The notes under the pieces: model-generated
Seen by the model: only the letters and a program-made list of their open reading frames with translations
What the model was told of the DNA's origin: nothing
The model's database searches: none
From: Brevundimonas sp. UBA7506
GTDB lineage: Bacteria > Pseudomonadota > Alphaproteobacteria > Caulobacterales > Caulobacteraceae
Length of the DNA stretch: 64,000 nt
Direction of reading: 5' to 3'
Assembly (NCBI RefSeq): GCF_002479495.1
Contig: NZ_DLNQ01000015.1
Span: forward strand, 2,000 to 65,999
Shown: positions 35,531-46,304 of the stretch, in pieces
Position numbering within the stretch: position 1 is the first letter of the stretch
Layout: each line of letters starts with the position of its first letter
Position numbers and translations under genes: made by a program

Positions 35531-36667
35531 TCAAGCCTTGGCGCCCTTGCGGCCCGTTTTCTTGTGCACAGGATCGGCGTTCGCGCGCGCCTCGTCCAGA
35601 GGCCATCGCGGCCGGGCGGCGACATCGATGTCCGAGGTCAGGCCTTTTTCCAGCCGCTCGGCCCCTGCCAGGGCGATCATGGCCGCGTTGTCGGTGCAAT
35701 AGACCATGGGCGGCGCCAGGAAGCTGAAGCCGTGCTTGGTCGCCAGATCCTCCAGCGTGCGCCGGATCGTCTTGTTGGCCGCCACGCCCCCAGCGACGAC
35801 GAAATGCAGAACCTCATGCTGCTCTGCATACGCGACCATGGCCCGCTCGGTCCGCTCGGCCAGTTGACGCGCGATGGCCTTCTGCACCGCATCGGCCAGA
35901 TCGGCCTTGTCCTGCTCGCTCGTACAGGTCTGGGCCAGCCGCGAGGCCGCCGTCTTCAGGCCCGAGAAGGAGAAGTCGCAGTCCTTGCGCCCCAGCAGGG
36001 CGCGCGGCAGGTCAAAGCGCGACCCGTCGCCCTTCTCGGCCAGCTTCTCCAGCGCCGGCCCGCCGGGGTAGCCCAGCCCCATGGCCTTGGCGATCTTGTC
36101 GAAGGCCTCGCCCGCCGCGTCGTCGATGGTGGTGCCCAGCCGGCTCATGTCGCCGATGCCTCGCACCTCCAGCAACTGACAATGCCCGCCCGAGACCAGC
36201 AGCAGCAGGAAGGGATAGGTCGTCTCCGCCCCCAGCCGCGCCGACACGGCGTGGCCTTCCAGATGGTTGACCGCGATCAGCGGCAGGTCGCGCGCCAGAG
36301 CCACGGCCTTGCCGTAGCTCAGCCCCACCATGACCCCGCCGACCAGTCCCGGCCCGGCGGTCGCCGCCACCCCGTCCAGCGCCGCATAGTCGATCCCGGC
36401 CTCAAGCATGGCCCGGCGGGCGACGCCGTCGATCATCTCGACATGGCTGCGCGCGGCGATTTCCGGCACCACCCCGCCGAAAGCCGCGTGCTCGTCGATC
36501 TGGCTGTGAATGACGCTGGACAGGACCTCGGCCCCGGCCGCCGACAGGCGCACCACCGAGGCGGCGGTCTCGTCGCAGCTGGTCTCCAGACCCAGCACGG
36601 TCAATCCGTCCGATCGCCGTTCGGTTGCCCCCGTCGTTCCGCTGCTATAGTCCGCGCCAGTGTTCAT
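35531..36667 (-). CDS. tsaD: tRNA N6-adenosine threonylcarbamoyltransferase TsaD
   Basis: TsaD transfers the threonylcarbamoyl group to A37 of ANN-decoding tRNAs. The 378-residue product has the ASKHA fold start [15 protein letters not shown], the metal-binding [13 protein letters not shown] (HxxxH), [13 protein letters not shown] and the C-terminal [16 protein letters not shown] with its metal Asp. A 20-residue Ser/Thr/Gly-rich lead precedes the conserved start. A TTG nearer the motif is possible, but the ATG at 36667 is used. It is divergent from hemC, with 50 bases between. Confidence 0.95.
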   Translation of the reverse strand: MNTGADYSSGTTGATERRSDGLTVLGLETSCDETAASVVRLSAAGAEVLSSVIHSQIDEHAAFGGVVPEIAARSHVEMIDGVARRAMLEAGIDYAALDGVAATAGPGLVGGVMVGLSYGKAVALARDLPLIAVNHLEGHAVSARLGAETTYPFLLLLVSGGHCQLLEVRGIGDMSRLGTTIDDAAGEAFDKIAKAMGLGYPGGPALEKLAEKGDGSRFDLPRALLGRKDCDFSFSGLKTAASRLAQTCTSEQDKADLADAVQKAIARQLAERTERAMVAYAEQHEVLHFVVAGGVAANKTIRRTLEDLATKHGFSFLAPPMVYCTDNAAMIALAGAERLEKGLTSDIDVAARPRWPLDEARANADPVHKKTGRKGAKA

Positions 36668-36717
36668 CGGGTCGAGGTAGCGGCCCGGTTCCCCTTTCGC
36701 AACGGCTGCGCGACCTC

Positions 36718-37668
36718 ATGACCCCGCTTCTCCGCATCGGCACCCGCCGCTCCAGGCTGGCCCTGGCCCAGTCCGGCATGATGCAGCGCGCCATCGGCCG
36801 CGCGCTGGGCGTCGCCGAGGCCGACATCGAAACCCTGGTCCCCCTGGTCGAGATCGTCACCACCGGCGACCGGATTCAGGACCGCCGTCTGCTCGAAGTC
36901 GGCGGCAAGGCTCTCTTCACCAAGGAGATCGAGGAGGCCCTGCTCGACGGCCGCGTCGATGTCGCCGTCCACTCGATGAAGGACGTCCCCGCCGAACAGC
37001 CCGAGGGGCTGGCCATCGCCGCCGTCCCCGAGCGCGAAGACGCCCGCGACGGCTTCATCAGCGCGCATTTCGCCAGCTTCGCCGACCTGCCCCACGGCGC
37101 CCGCCTCGGCACCGCCTCGCTGCGGCGGCAAGCGCAAGCCCTGGCCCTGCGCCCCGACCTGCAGATCGAGATGCTGCGCGGCAATGTCGACACCCGGCTG
37201 AAGCGGCTCAAGGACGGCGACTTCGACGCCATCCTCCTGGCCTGTTCCGGCCTGAACCGTCTCGGCTTCTCCGAGGTCATCCGCGAGCGCCTGTCGCTGG
37301 ACGATTTCCTGCCCGCCCCGGGCCAGGGCGCCCTGGCCATCCAGACGCGCGAGGGCGACGCCGACGCCGACTGGACCCGCGCCCTCAACCACGACCTGAC
37401 CGCGCTTTGCGTCGCCGCCGAGCGCGGCGCCATGACCGCGCTGGAAGGCTCGTGCCGCACCGCCATCGGCGCCTACGCCCTGATCGAGAACGGGACCCTG
37501 CGCCTGACCACGGAAATGCTCAGCCCCGACGGCTCGGCCCGCTGGCGCCGCGTCGGGGAAATCTCGGGCGTTTCGTCCTCAACCGCCCTCGACCACGCTC
37601 GCGCCCTCGGCCTGCGTCTCGGCGGCGAGGTCCAGGCCGAGGCCGGCGACCAGAAGATCGACCTCTAG
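36718..37668 (+). CDS. hemC: Porphobilinogen deaminase HemC
   Basis: HemC polymerises four porphobilinogen units into hydroxymethylbilane for haem. The 316-residue product has RIGTRRSRLALAQS, TTGDRIQDRRL, FTKEIEEALLDGRVDVAVHS, ASLRRQAQ and the dipyrromethane cofactor cysteine in ALEGSCRTAIGAY (about residue 246). The ATG at 36718 starts the conserved sequence; the frame open from 36625 would overlap divergent tsaD. It is followed 3 bases later by hemD. Confidence 0.96.
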   Translation: MTPLLRIGTRRSRLALAQSGMMQRAIGRALGVAEADIETLVPLVEIVTTGDRIQDRRLLEVGGKALFTKEIEEALLDGRVDVAVHSMKDVPAEQPEGLAIAAVPEREDARDGFISAHFASFADLPHGARLGTASLRRQAQALALRPDLQIEMLRGNVDTRLKRLKDGDFDAILLACSGLNRLGFSEVIRERLSLDDFLPAPGQGALAIQTREGDADADWTRALNHDLTALCVAAERGAMTALEGSCRTAIGAYALIENGTLRLTTEMLSPDGSARWRRVGEISGVSSSTALDHARALGLRLGGEVQAEAGDQKIDL

Positions 37669-37671
37669 GCC

Positions 37672-38367
37672 ATGCGGCCGATCCGCCGCGTCTGGATCAC
37701 CCGCGCCCAGCCCGGCGCCGCGCGCACCGCCGCCCGGCTGACGGCGCTCGGCTTCCAGCCCGTGGTCGCCCCCCTGCTGGCTATTCGCCCCCTGCCCGAC
37801 GCCCTCGACGCCGCGCCTGACTTCGCCTCGGTCGCGGCCCTGGCCTTCACCAGCCCCAACGGCGTCTCCGCCTTCGCCGCCCTGACGCCGGACTTGCGCG
37901 ACCTTCCCGTCTTCGCGGTCGGCGACGCCACCGCCGAGGCCGCCCGCGACGCCGGCTTCACCGACGCCCGCTCGGCCGCCGGCGACATCCACGCCCTCGC
38001 CCGCCTCATCGCCGCCAGCCCGATCCACGGCCTGATCCTCGCCCCCGGCGCCCGCGAGCCCGCCGGCGACCTGCCCGCTCTCCTGCCCGAACACGCCGTC
38101 CGACGCCTGCAGGTCTACGCCGCCGAGGAGACCGACGTGGCCCCGCCCGCCGATTTCGACGCCGTCCTGCTGCATTCGCCCCGCGCCGCCCGCGCCTTCG
38201 CCCGCATCGCGACACCCGAGACCGTCGCAAACCGCCTCGCCGTCTGCATTTCCGCCGCCGCCGCGGCCCCGCTGACGGCCTTCAGCTTCACCGAAATCCG
38301 CACCGCCGACGCCCCGGATGAAAACTCCGTGCTGACAGCGCTTGGCAAGTCCGCCGGACCCGTATAA
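37672..38367 (+). CDS. hemD: Uroporphyrinogen-III synthase HemD
   Basis: HemD cyclises hydroxymethylbilane with inversion of ring D. The 231-residue product fits this poorly conserved two-domain family: N-terminal RVWITRAQPGAARTAARL, ALAFTSPNGVSAFAAL, and VLLHSPRAARAFARIA near the second domain. The position 3 bases after hemC supports the call strongly. A tRNA-Thr gene follows 48 bases downstream on the same strand. Confidence 0.9.
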   Translation: MRPIRRVWITRAQPGAARTAARLTALGFQPVVAPLLAIRPLPDALDAAPDFASVAALAFTSPNGVSAFAALTPDLRDLPVFAVGDATAEAARDAGFTDARSAAGDIHALARLIAASPIHGLILAPGAREPAGDLPALLPEHAVRRLQVYAAEETDVAPPADFDAVLLHSPRAARAFARIATPETVANRLAVCISAAAAAPLTAFSFTEIRTADAPDENSVLTALGKSAGPV

Positions 38368-38415
38368 AGACCCGACCTCGCGCGGCCACCGACACTCGTC
38401 AGGCCGCCGACCGGA

Positions 38416-38491
38416 GCCGCTTTAGCTCAGCCGGTAGAGCACATCATTCGTAATGATGGGGTCAGGTGTTCGAGTCACCTAAGCGGCACCA
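38416..38491 (+). tRNA. tRNA-Thr (anticodon CGT), CCA encoded
   Basis: The sequence folds into a standard cloverleaf: acceptor GCCGCTT/AAGCGGC, D stem GCTC/GAGC, anticodon stem CATCA/TGATG with loop TTCGTAA, T stem AGGTG/CACCT with loop TTCGAGT, then A-CCA. The anticodon CGT (38449-38451) reads ACG, a favoured threonine codon in GC-rich genomes. No duplicated 3' tRNA end is seen nearby, so there is no sign of an integrated element. Confidence 0.97.
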
Positions 38492-38618
38492 CTCTCTTCA
38501 GACAGCCTGAATCGTTTCGACCCGATCGCCTGGGGCCAGCCTGCGTGCGCGCCGTATTGCGCCGCTGTTCTTCATCGTATCATACTACTAATTGATCCGA
38601 AAAGATGGGGAAGCGGGA

Positions 38619-40985
38619 ATGACGACGTTCAAGGCGGGTGCGGCAGGCTTCAATCGACGGCGACTGCTGATGGGCGCCGCGGCCACGGCGGCCTTCGCGG
38701 GCGCAGGGCCGATGGTCCTGGCCCAGCCGACCGTCGTTCCCCTGCCGCGCATCGGCGACGAGGCCGAGCCCAAGCTCTGGTACCGTAATCCGGCCGAGGC
38801 CTGGGTCGAGGCCCTGCCGGTCGGCAACGGGCGGCTGGGCGCCATGGTCTTCGGCGGGGTCGCCCGCGAGCGACTGCAACTGAACGAGGACAGCCTGTGG
38901 GCCGGCGGCCCCTATGATCCCTCCAGCCCCGACGCGCTCGAGGCCCTGCCCGAGGTGCGCCGCCTGATTTTCGAGGGCCGCTATCCGGAGGCGCAGGCTC
39001 TGGCCCAGGCCCGGATGATGGCCCGGCCGATCCGGCAGATGAGCTATCAGACCATCGGCGACCTGCTCCTGACCTTCGGCGTCCGATCGGGCGCGAGCGG
39101 CTATCGGCGTGAGCTGGATCTGGATCAGGCCCTGGCCACGACGGAGTACCGCCTGGACGGCGTCGGCTATCGCCGCGAAGTGTTCGCTTCACGCCCCGAC
39201 GACGTCATCGTCGTGCGGCTGACCGCCGACCGCCCGGGCGCGCTGAGCTTCGACGCCGGCTTCGAGACGCCCCAGGCGGGCGACGCCGCCGTCGAGAACG
39301 GGGATCTGGTCCTGACCGGCCGCAACGGTTCCCAGTTCGACATCCCCGCCGCGCTGAGATTCGAAACCCGGGTTCGCATCCTGCCGCGCGGCGGGCGTGC
39401 GTTCGGCAAGGACGGCGCCCTGCGCGTCGAAGGCGCCGACGAGGCCCTGATCCTGATCGCCATGGCCACCAGCCACGTGGGACCCAAGGACGTCAGCGCC
39501 GATCCGCGCGCCCGGACCCTGGCCGCCCTGGCGAGGCTGGATGCGGATTTCGACCGGCTGAAGGCGCGCCATCTGGCGGACTACCAGCCCCTGTTCCGGC
39601 GCGTCGGTTTCGCCGTCGGGACCACCGAGGCCGCGCAAAGGCCGACCGACCAGCGGGTCGCCAGTTCCGCCACCCTGGACGATCCGGCTTTGGCGGCCCT
39701 CTACTTCCAGTACGGCCGCTACCTGCTGCTGTCCTGTTCGCGCCCAGGGACCCAGCCGGCCAATCTGCAAGGCCTGTGGAACGACAAGACCAGCCCGCCG
39801 TGGGGCTCGAAATACACGATCAACATCAATACCGAGATGAACTACTGGCCCGCTGAACCCCTGGCCATGCAGGAGTGCGTCGAGCCCCTGATCGCCATGG
39901 TCAAGCAGATGGCCGAGACCGGCGCCGTCACCGCCCGCGTCAACTACGGCGCGCGCGGCTGGGTCTGCCATCACAACACCGACCTGTGGCGCGCCACCGC
40001 CCCCATCGACGGGGCCCGTTTCGGCCTGTGGCCCATGGGCGGCGCCTGGCTGTGCGAACACCTGTGGGACCACTACGACTACGGCCGCGACAAGGCCTAT
40101 CTGGCCGAGGTCTATCCGGTGATGAAGGGGGCGGCCCAGTTCTTCCTCGACACCCTGGTCGAGCACCCGGACGGCTCGGGCCTGGTCACCTGTCCGTCGC
40201 TGTCGCCGGAGAACCTGCACCCGTTCGGGGCCGCGGTCTGCGCCGGCCCCGCCATGGACAGCCAGATCCTGCGCGACCTGTTCGCCCATGTCGCCGAGGC
40301 CTCGCAGATCCTGCGCAAGGACGCCGCTTTCCGCCGTGAGGTGCTGGCCGCCCGCGCCCGCCTGCCCGCCGACCGCATTGGCAAGGCTGGCCAGTTGCAG
40401 GAATGGCTGGAGGACTGGGACATGGCGGCGCCCGAGCCGCACCACCGCCACGTCTCGCACCTCTACGCCCTCTTCCCCAGCTGGCAGATCTCGCGCCGCG
40501 ACACCCCTGATCTCGCCCTGGCCGCCCGGACCTCGTTGGAGCAGCGCGGCGACCTGTCGACCGGCTGGGCCATCGGCTGGCGCATCAACCTGTGGGCGCG
40601 CCTGGGCGACGGCGACCGGACCCACCGCGTGCTCAGGCTGCTGCTGGGCCCGGAACGCACCTATCCCAATCTGTTCGACGCCCATCCGCCCTTCCAGATC
40701 GACGGCAATTTCGGCGGAACCAACGGCATGGCCGAGATGATCGTCCAGTCGCGACCGGGAGAGATCGAGATCCTGCCCGCCCTGCCCTCCGCCTGGCCGA
40801 AGGGCTGGTTGCGCGGCGTCCGGGCGCGCGGCGGCTTCGGCCTCGATGTCGCCTGGGCTGACGGACGACCGACCGAGGTGGTGCTGCGCGGCGCGCCGGA
40901 CGACGAAACGCGGGTCCGCCACGCCGACGTCGTCCGCACCGTGAAGATCCCGCCGAGCGGAGAGACGCGCCTGGACTTCGCCTGA
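38619..40985 (+). CDS. GH95 alpha-L-fucosidase, Tat-exported
   Basis: The 788-residue glycoside hydrolase family 95 protein cleaves alpha-L-fucosyl (or related L-galactosyl) residues from glycans. A Tat-type signal (FNRRRLLMGAAATAAFAGAG) leads to a periplasmic product. Family landmarks are the N-terminal LWYRNPAEAWVEALPVGNGR, NEDSLWAGGPYDP, NLQGLWNDKTSPPWGSKYT, NINTEMNYWPAEPL, HHNTDLWRATAP and the C-terminal FQIDGNFGGTNGMAEMI. The ATG at 38619 follows a GGGGAAGCGGGA purine run. An AT-rich patch (ATCATACTACTAATTGAT) about 40 bases upstream could hold a sugar-regulator site. No TonB receptor or transporter is adjacent. Confidence 0.93.
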   Translation: MTTFKAGAAGFNRRRLLMGAAATAAFAGAGPMVLAQPTVVPLPRIGDEAEPKLWYRNPAEAWVEALPVGNGRLGAMVFGGVARERLQLNEDSLWAGGPYDPSSPDALEALPEVRRLIFEGRYPEAQALAQARMMARPIRQMSYQTIGDLLLTFGVRSGASGYRRELDLDQALATTEYRLDGVGYRREVFASRPDDVIVVRLTADRPGALSFDAGFETPQAGDAAVENGDLVLTGRNGSQFDIPAALRFETRVRILPRGGRAFGKDGALRVEGADEALILIAMATSHVGPKDVSADPRARTLAALARLDADFDRLKARHLADYQPLFRRVGFAVGTTEAAQRPTDQRVASSATLDDPALAALYFQYGRYLLLSCSRPGTQPANLQGLWNDKTSPPWGSKYTININTEMNYWPAEPLAMQECVEPLIAMVKQMAETGAVTARVNYGARGWVCHHNTDLWRATAPIDGARFGLWPMGGAWLCEHLWDHYDYGRDKAYLAEVYPVMKGAAQFFLDTLVEHPDGSGLVTCPSLSPENLHPFGAAVCAGPAMDSQILRDLFAHVAEASQILRKDAAFRREVLAARARLPADRIGKAGQLQEWLEDWDMAAPEPHHRHVSHLYALFPSWQISRRDTPDLALAARTSLEQRGDLSTGWAIGWRINLWARLGDGDRTHRVLRLLLGPERTYPNLFDAHPPFQIDGNFGGTNGMAEMIVQSRPGEIEILPALPSAWPKGWLRGVRARGGFGLDVAWADGRPTEVVLRGAPDDETRVRHADVVRTVKIPPSGETRLDFA

Positions 40986-41006
40986 CGCAGCGACAGCGCA
41001 CTTGAA

Positions 41007-41028
41007 GGTATAAGCATATCTTTATATG
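41007..41028. promoter_or_regulatory. AT-rich palindromic operator upstream of metK
   Basis: A 22-bp imperfect palindrome with right half ATATCTTTATATG and left half GGTATAAGC stands out in GC-rich DNA 33 bases before the metK start. It resembles the ATATCTTTATAT-type sites linked to ArsR-family regulators of the SAM cycle (SahR-like). That identity is from memory and not proven here. Confidence 0.5.
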
Positions 41029-41061
41029 TCTGTCGGCCTCACCGTCTTGCAGGAGCCTGCC

Positions 41062-42258
41062 TTGGCCCGTTCGTCGTTTCTGTTCACCTCCGAGAGCGTC
41101 TCGGAAGGCCACCCCGACAAGGTCGCGGACCAGATCTCCGACTCCATCGTCGATCTGTTCCTGTCCAAGGACCCCGAGGCCCGCGTGGCGTGCGAGACCC
41201 TGACGACGACCAATCTGGTGGTTCTGGCCGGCGAGATCCGCGGCGAGGGCATCATGGACACGGAAGGCAACTGGGCCCCCGGCGTCGAGCAGGAGATCGA
41301 GGCTGCGGTGCGCGGCGTGGTGCGCGACATCGGCTATGAGCAGGACGGCTTCCACTGGAAGACCTTCCGCTTCGAGAACAACCTGCACCCGCAATCGGCC
41401 CACATCGCCCAGGGCGTCGACGCCGGCGAGGACAAGGACGAGGGCGCGGGGGACCAGGGCATCATGTTCGGCTACGCCTCGAACGAGACGCCCGAGCTGA
41501 TGCCGGCCACCCTGCAGTACAGCCACAACATCCTGAAGGCCTTGGCCGACGCCCGCCATTCAGGCCAGGAGCCGGGCCTGGAGCCCGACGCCAAGAGCCA
41601 GGTGACGCTCTTCTATGAAAACGGCCGCCCGGTGCGCGCCACCTCGATCGTCGTCTCGACCCAGCACAAGGACGGCCTCAGCCAGGCGCAGGTCGCCGCC
41701 ATCGTCAAACCCTATGTCGAGAAGGTGCTGCCGCAGGGCTTCATCACCAACGAGACCGAGTGGCACATCAACCCGACCGGCACCTTCGTCATCGGCGGGC
41801 CTGACGGCGACGCCGGCGTGACCGGCCGCAAGATCATCGTCGACACCTACGGCGGCGCGGCCCCGCACGGCGGCGGCGCCTTCTCGGGCAAGGACCCGAC
41901 GAAGGTCGACCGCTCGGCCGCCTACGCCTGCCGCTACCTGGCCAAGAACGTGGTCGCCGCCGGTCTGGCCGACCGCTGCACCATCCAGATCAGCTACGCC
42001 ATCGGCGTGTCCAAGCCCCTGTCGGTCCACGTCGACCTGCACGGCACGGGCAAGATCGACGAGGCGGTGCTGGAAGCCGAGCTGCCCAGGCTGATCGGCG
42101 GCGCCTCGCCGCGCGCCATCCGCGAGCACCTGGGCCTGAACAAGCCCATCTATCGCCGCAGCGCCGCCTATGGCCACTTCGGCCGCACGCCCGACGCCGA
42201 CGGCGGCTTCAGCTGGGAAAAGACCGATCTGGTCGACAAGCTGAAGGCCCTCGTCTGA
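41062..42258 (+). CDS. metK: S-adenosylmethionine synthetase MetK
   Basis: MetK makes SAM from methionine and ATP. The 398-residue product has [20 protein letters not shown], the [20 protein letters not shown] loop, [20 protein letters not shown] and [20 protein letters not shown] place the start at TTG 41062 because AGGAG lies 6 bases upstream and conservation begins there. An ATG at 41026 in the same frame lies inside the AT-rich palindrome and has no ribosome site. A terminator follows. Confidence 0.96.
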   Translation: MARSSFLFTSESVSEGHPDKVADQISDSIVDLFLSKDPEARVACETLTTTNLVVLAGEIRGEGIMDTEGNWAPGVEQEIEAAVRGVVRDIGYEQDGFHWKTFRFENNLHPQSAHIAQGVDAGEDKDEGAGDQGIMFGYASNETPELMPATLQYSHNILKALADARHSGQEPGLEPDAKSQVTLFYENGRPVRATSIVVSTQHKDGLSQAQVAAIVKPYVEKVLPQGFITNETEWHINPTGTFVIGGPDGDAGVTGRKIIVDTYGGAAPHGGGAFSGKDPTKVDRSAAYACRYLAKNVVAAGLADRCTIQISYAIGVSKPLSVHVDLHGTGKIDEAVLEAELPRLIGGASPRAIREHLGLNKPIYRRSAAYGHFGRTPDADGGFSWEKTDLVDKLKALV

Positions 42259-42280
42259 GCCCCGCAGCCGCCTGAATGAG

Positions 42281-42315
42281 AAAGGGCGTCGCGGCTTCGG
42301 TCGCGGCGCCCTTTT
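42281..42315 (+). terminator. Intrinsic terminator after metK
   Basis: AAAGGGCG-T-CGCG pairs with CGCG-G-CGCCCTTT across a GCTTCGGT loop and runs into CTTTTCG. One opposed mismatch interrupts an otherwise 12-pair stem. Confidence 0.88.
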
Positions 42316-42422
42316 CGCATCCGGCGCCCGCAACACAATCATGCCCTTGCATCACGCGGCGTCTGGTCCTTTAAGCGCGCCAGACACGCCTCCCCGCGTT
42401 TTCCCGAAGGAAGTTTCGACCG

Positions 42423-43655
<1,233 letters not shown>

Positions 43656-43666
43656 GCCCTGAAAGA

Positions 43667-44992
43667 CTAGGGCCGGGCGATCCTCAGGATCGCCCGGCTG
43701 CGGTCGTCCGTGACCCAGATCGAGCCGTCGGCGGCGACCGCCATCACCACCGGCGAGCCGCGCGGCTGACGCCCGGCCACGCGATCCCAGCCCGGCGTCA
43801 GCACCTTGCCCTTCACGCTCGGCGCCCCGGCCGGATAGGCCAGCGATCCACGCGGATAGATGGCGTAACGCCCGCCCACGTCGGTCAGCGGCACGCCTTG
43901 CGCATCCGTCTCCACCGCCGTGATCCGTCCCGCCGTGCGCCGATAGCCGTGCCAGGTCATCAGCAGACGGCCGCGCAGTTCCGGGAACATCGCCCCCTCG
44001 TAATAGATCATGTCCAGCGGCGCCGCGTGCGGCGGCAGCAGGGCGACGGGCTGATCCCGCTCGCCGCAGCGCGCCTGTCGCGCGGGCCAACCGGGCAAGG
44101 GCGTCGATAGGTCCACGCAATAGGGCCAGCCGTAGTGCCCGCCCTGACGCAGCACATTGACCTCGTCGAACGGATGCTCGGGCGTGGGCAGATCGACCGA
44201 ATTCTCGGCCTGCAACACCGTCCCCGACGGATGGCGCACCAGGGCGATGGAGTTCCTCAGCCCGCTGGCGAAGACGCTGCTCTCCTCGGCCCAACGCCCA
44301 TTCCCCAGATAGGCGTGACGCCGCACCTGGGCGGTAGTGGCCTCCTCGACGCAGGCCCCAGGCTTGTCGGCACTAGGCGCATCCGTCTTCGGCTTGCCCG
44401 CCCCATCCAGACAGCGGTCGCTCGGCGCCCCGACATTGACCAGCAGGTCGCCGTTGCCGTCGAAGACGAAACTGGACAGCGGGTGACGGTTGTCGTGCAG
44501 CCGATTGTCCGGCAGGTCGCCAATCACCGTCCGCACGCTGGCCGCCGGGTCCGCCGCCTCGGGGTCCAGCGTCAGGATGCGGTTCATCTCGGACACATAG
44601 ATGCGCCCGTCCGGCCCGCGCGCCACGGTGTGCGGCATCGACAGGCCCCGCGCCAGACGCCGCCATTGCGCCGCGCCGTCCGCCGCGAACGACAGGCGCC
44701 AGACCGCCCCCTTGCCCGCCTCCCAGCCGCCCAGGTCGGTGACCAGCCAGTCGCCGTCCGCGAGTTGCATCAGGCCGCGCGGCATCCTCGGCCCCTCGCT
44801 TCCCGCGCCCTGCCAGACCAGACCCAGGCACAGGCCGGGCGCCGTCCGCACCGTGGTCGCAGGCCGCCCGCCGCAGTCGCCGGAGGTCGCATAGGCGCGC
44901 GCCGGGCTGCCTGTCTGGGCGCCCGTCGGCGTCCCCCCGGACAACAGACCCGCCGCAACGGTCAGACCGAGCAGAAGAAAAGATCGTTTCAT
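43667..44992 (-). CDS. PQQ-type sorbosone/glucose dehydrogenase-like beta-propeller
   Basis: The 441-residue exported protein has a signal peptide (MKRSFLLLGLTVAAGLLSGG) and the soluble glucose/sorbosone dehydrogenase fold: MPHTVARGPDGRIYVSEMNR, DNRHPLSSFVFDGNGDLLVN, FASGLRNSIALVRHPSG, the PQQ-site segment DEVNVLRQGGHYGWPYC and GSPVVMAVAADGSIWVTDD. Several added cysteines suggest disulfides. Oxidation of a sugar in the periplasm is inferred. No PQQ synthesis genes are adjacent. The ATG at 44992 precedes the signal peptide; the frame continues upstream with Gly-rich sequence antisense to the next gene and is rejected. Confidence 0.87.
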   Translation of the reverse strand: MKRSFLLLGLTVAAGLLSGGTPTGAQTGSPARAYATSGDCGGRPATTVRTAPGLCLGLVWQGAGSEGPRMPRGLMQLADGDWLVTDLGGWEAGKGAVWRLSFAADGAAQWRRLARGLSMPHTVARGPDGRIYVSEMNRILTLDPEAADPAASVRTVIGDLPDNRLHDNRHPLSSFVFDGNGDLLVNVGAPSDRCLDGAGKPKTDAPSADKPGACVEEATTAQVRRHAYLGNGRWAEESSVFASGLRNSIALVRHPSGTVLQAENSVDLPTPEHPFDEVNVLRQGGHYGWPYCVDLSTPLPGWPARQARCGERDQPVALLPPHAAPLDMIYYEGAMFPELRGRLLMTWHGYRRTAGRITAVETDAQGVPLTDVGGRYAIYPRGSLAYPAGAPSVKGKVLTPGWDRVAGRQPRGSPVVMAVAADGSIWVTDDRSRAILRIARP

Positions 44993-45109
44993 GCCCCCAT
45001 GCTGACGCTTGCTCTCGGCGTCTGACAAGGCCAACTTCGCCTTCAACCGAACCCTCGGTCTTGTCTTGCGGCGAGTATCGCACTCCCGCCCTGCCGGAGC
45101 CTTCCTTAC

Positions 45110-45604
45110 ATGTCCCTGCATCTGACCCTCGCCGCCGCCGCGGCGACGCTCGCCTTCGCCGCGCCCGCCTTCGCCCAGGACGCCGCCCCGGCGACCCCCG
45201 CCCCCGCCGCAGCCCCTGCCGAAGCCAAGTCGCCCGCCGAGCTCGAGATGGAGGCCAAGGCCGCCGCCTTCCAGGCTCGCATGGAAAGCCTGCAGACTGA
45301 ACTGAGCGCCGTGGTCGACGGCCCCGACGGCGGCGACGAAGCCAAGCGCATGGCCGCCGCCGACGCCATCCTGGCCAGCTACCAGCCCGATTTCGACGCC
45401 TTCGCCTCGGCCTTCGAGACCTTCCTCGACGGTCAACTGGCGGCGTCCACCGACGAGGCCGAGCGCCAGCAGCTGACCGACGCCCGCGGCAAGGTCGGCA
45501 CGGCGATTCGCGGCATCGCCCCGCAGATCCGCGTCGCGGTCCAGCAGGCGATCACGGCGGCCGCCGCCGCTCCGGCCGCCACGGTCGTCGCGACGCCCAA
45601 CTGA
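45110..45604 (+). CDS. Secreted helical protein, tandem paralogue 1
   Basis: No domain is recognised. The 164-residue product has a signal peptide (MSLHLTLAAAAATLAFAAPA, cleavage after AFA-QD), a Pro/Ala linker and a charged helical region. Its core (SPAELEMEAKAAAFQARMES, then ILASYQPDFDAFASAF) parallels that of the next gene (SAEVQLESAAADFEKKMEE, then LWSEYQPHVTAFTG), so the two are diverged tandem duplicates. The fold is probably a periplasmic helical bundle. A GGAG lies about 10 bases before the ATG. Confidence 0.78.
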   Translation: MSLHLTLAAAAATLAFAAPAFAQDAAPATPAPAAAPAEAKSPAELEMEAKAAAFQARMESLQTELSAVVDGPDGGDEAKRMAAADAILASYQPDFDAFASAFETFLDGQLAASTDEAERQQLTDARGKVGTAIRGIAPQIRVAVQQAITAAAAAPAATVVATPN

Positions 45605-45721
45605 GGTCAGAACGGGGGCGGTCCGGCTTCAGGTCGAGGCCGCCCCTCGCCTTACCGCGATTTCACTTGAGGCCGGGCGGCGTTCGGCGGACCTTGCGGC
45701 GTCCGCTCAAGGAGCCCCCTG

Positions 45722-46252
45722 ATGATCCGCGCCCTGTCGCTCGCCGCCGCCCTCGCCCTGCTGCCCGTCTCCGCCGCCGTGGCGCAGGAGGCCAAGACCT
45801 CCGCCGAGGTCCAGCTGGAATCCGCCGCCGCCGACTTCGAGAAGAAGATGGAGGAGTTCGGCGAACGCGCCGAAGCCATCGAGGCGGACGCATCTCTGGG
45901 CGATACGGCCAAGGGCCTGCGCATCGCCGCCCTGTGGTCCGAGTACCAGCCCCACGTGACCGCCTTCACCGGCGTCGCCGCGCAACAGGCGAACCTGATC
46001 GCCCAGCAGGCCCTCGCCGATGTGGACATCGAAGCCGTCGTGACCGAGGCCATGGCCGGCGTCGCCCCCCTGGTTCAGGGCCTGGCGGTCAACAGCACCT
46101 GGGCCCAGCCCGATCCCGACCAGATGGTGACCTACGGCCTCATGGCCGACTACGCCGTCGGCCAGTCGCTGGACGCCATCGAAGAGGTCCACGAGGCCTT
46201 CGACGCCCCGCTCGCGCCTCCGGCGCCGCCCGCCCCGCCCGCCGAGGCCTGA
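45722..46252 (+). CDS. Secreted helical protein, tandem paralogue 2
   Basis: The 176-residue product has a signal peptide (MIRALSLAAALALLPVSAAV, then AQEAK) and a helical mature region matching the upstream paralogue in order: AK-x-SAE, acidic helix, AxW/ILxxYQPxxxAF, then a longer C-terminal half (YGLMADYAVGQSLDAIEEVH) and a PPAPPAPP tail. AAGGAG lies about 7 bases before the ATG. The 117-base gap before it contains a GGGGCGG/CCGCCCC hairpin without a T tract. The function is unknown. Confidence 0.78.
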   Translation: MIRALSLAAALALLPVSAAVAQEAKTSAEVQLESAAADFEKKMEEFGERAEAIEADASLGDTAKGLRIAALWSEYQPHVTAFTGVAAQQANLIAQQALADVDIEAVVTEAMAGVAPLVQGLAVNSTWAQPDPDQMVTYGLMADYAVGQSLDAIEEVHEAFDAPLAPPAPPAPPAEA

Positions 46253-46304
46253 TCCCGTCCGACAAGGCTTGACCTGACCCGTCCCCCGCCGGAAAGGGGA
46301 CGCC

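Noticed and set aside
38416..38618. tRNA-Thr as an integration site for a mobile island with the GH95 gene
   Set aside because: No integrase, no duplicated tRNA end and no composition change were seen.
39189..40922. 577-codon minus-strand frame across the GH95 gene
   Set aside because: The Gly/Gln/Asp-rich shadow has no features, while the plus strand carries clear GH95 motifs.
41026..41061. ATG start for metK
   Set aside because: It lies inside the palindrome, lacks a ribosome site and adds non-conserved residues. The TTG at 41062 fits better.
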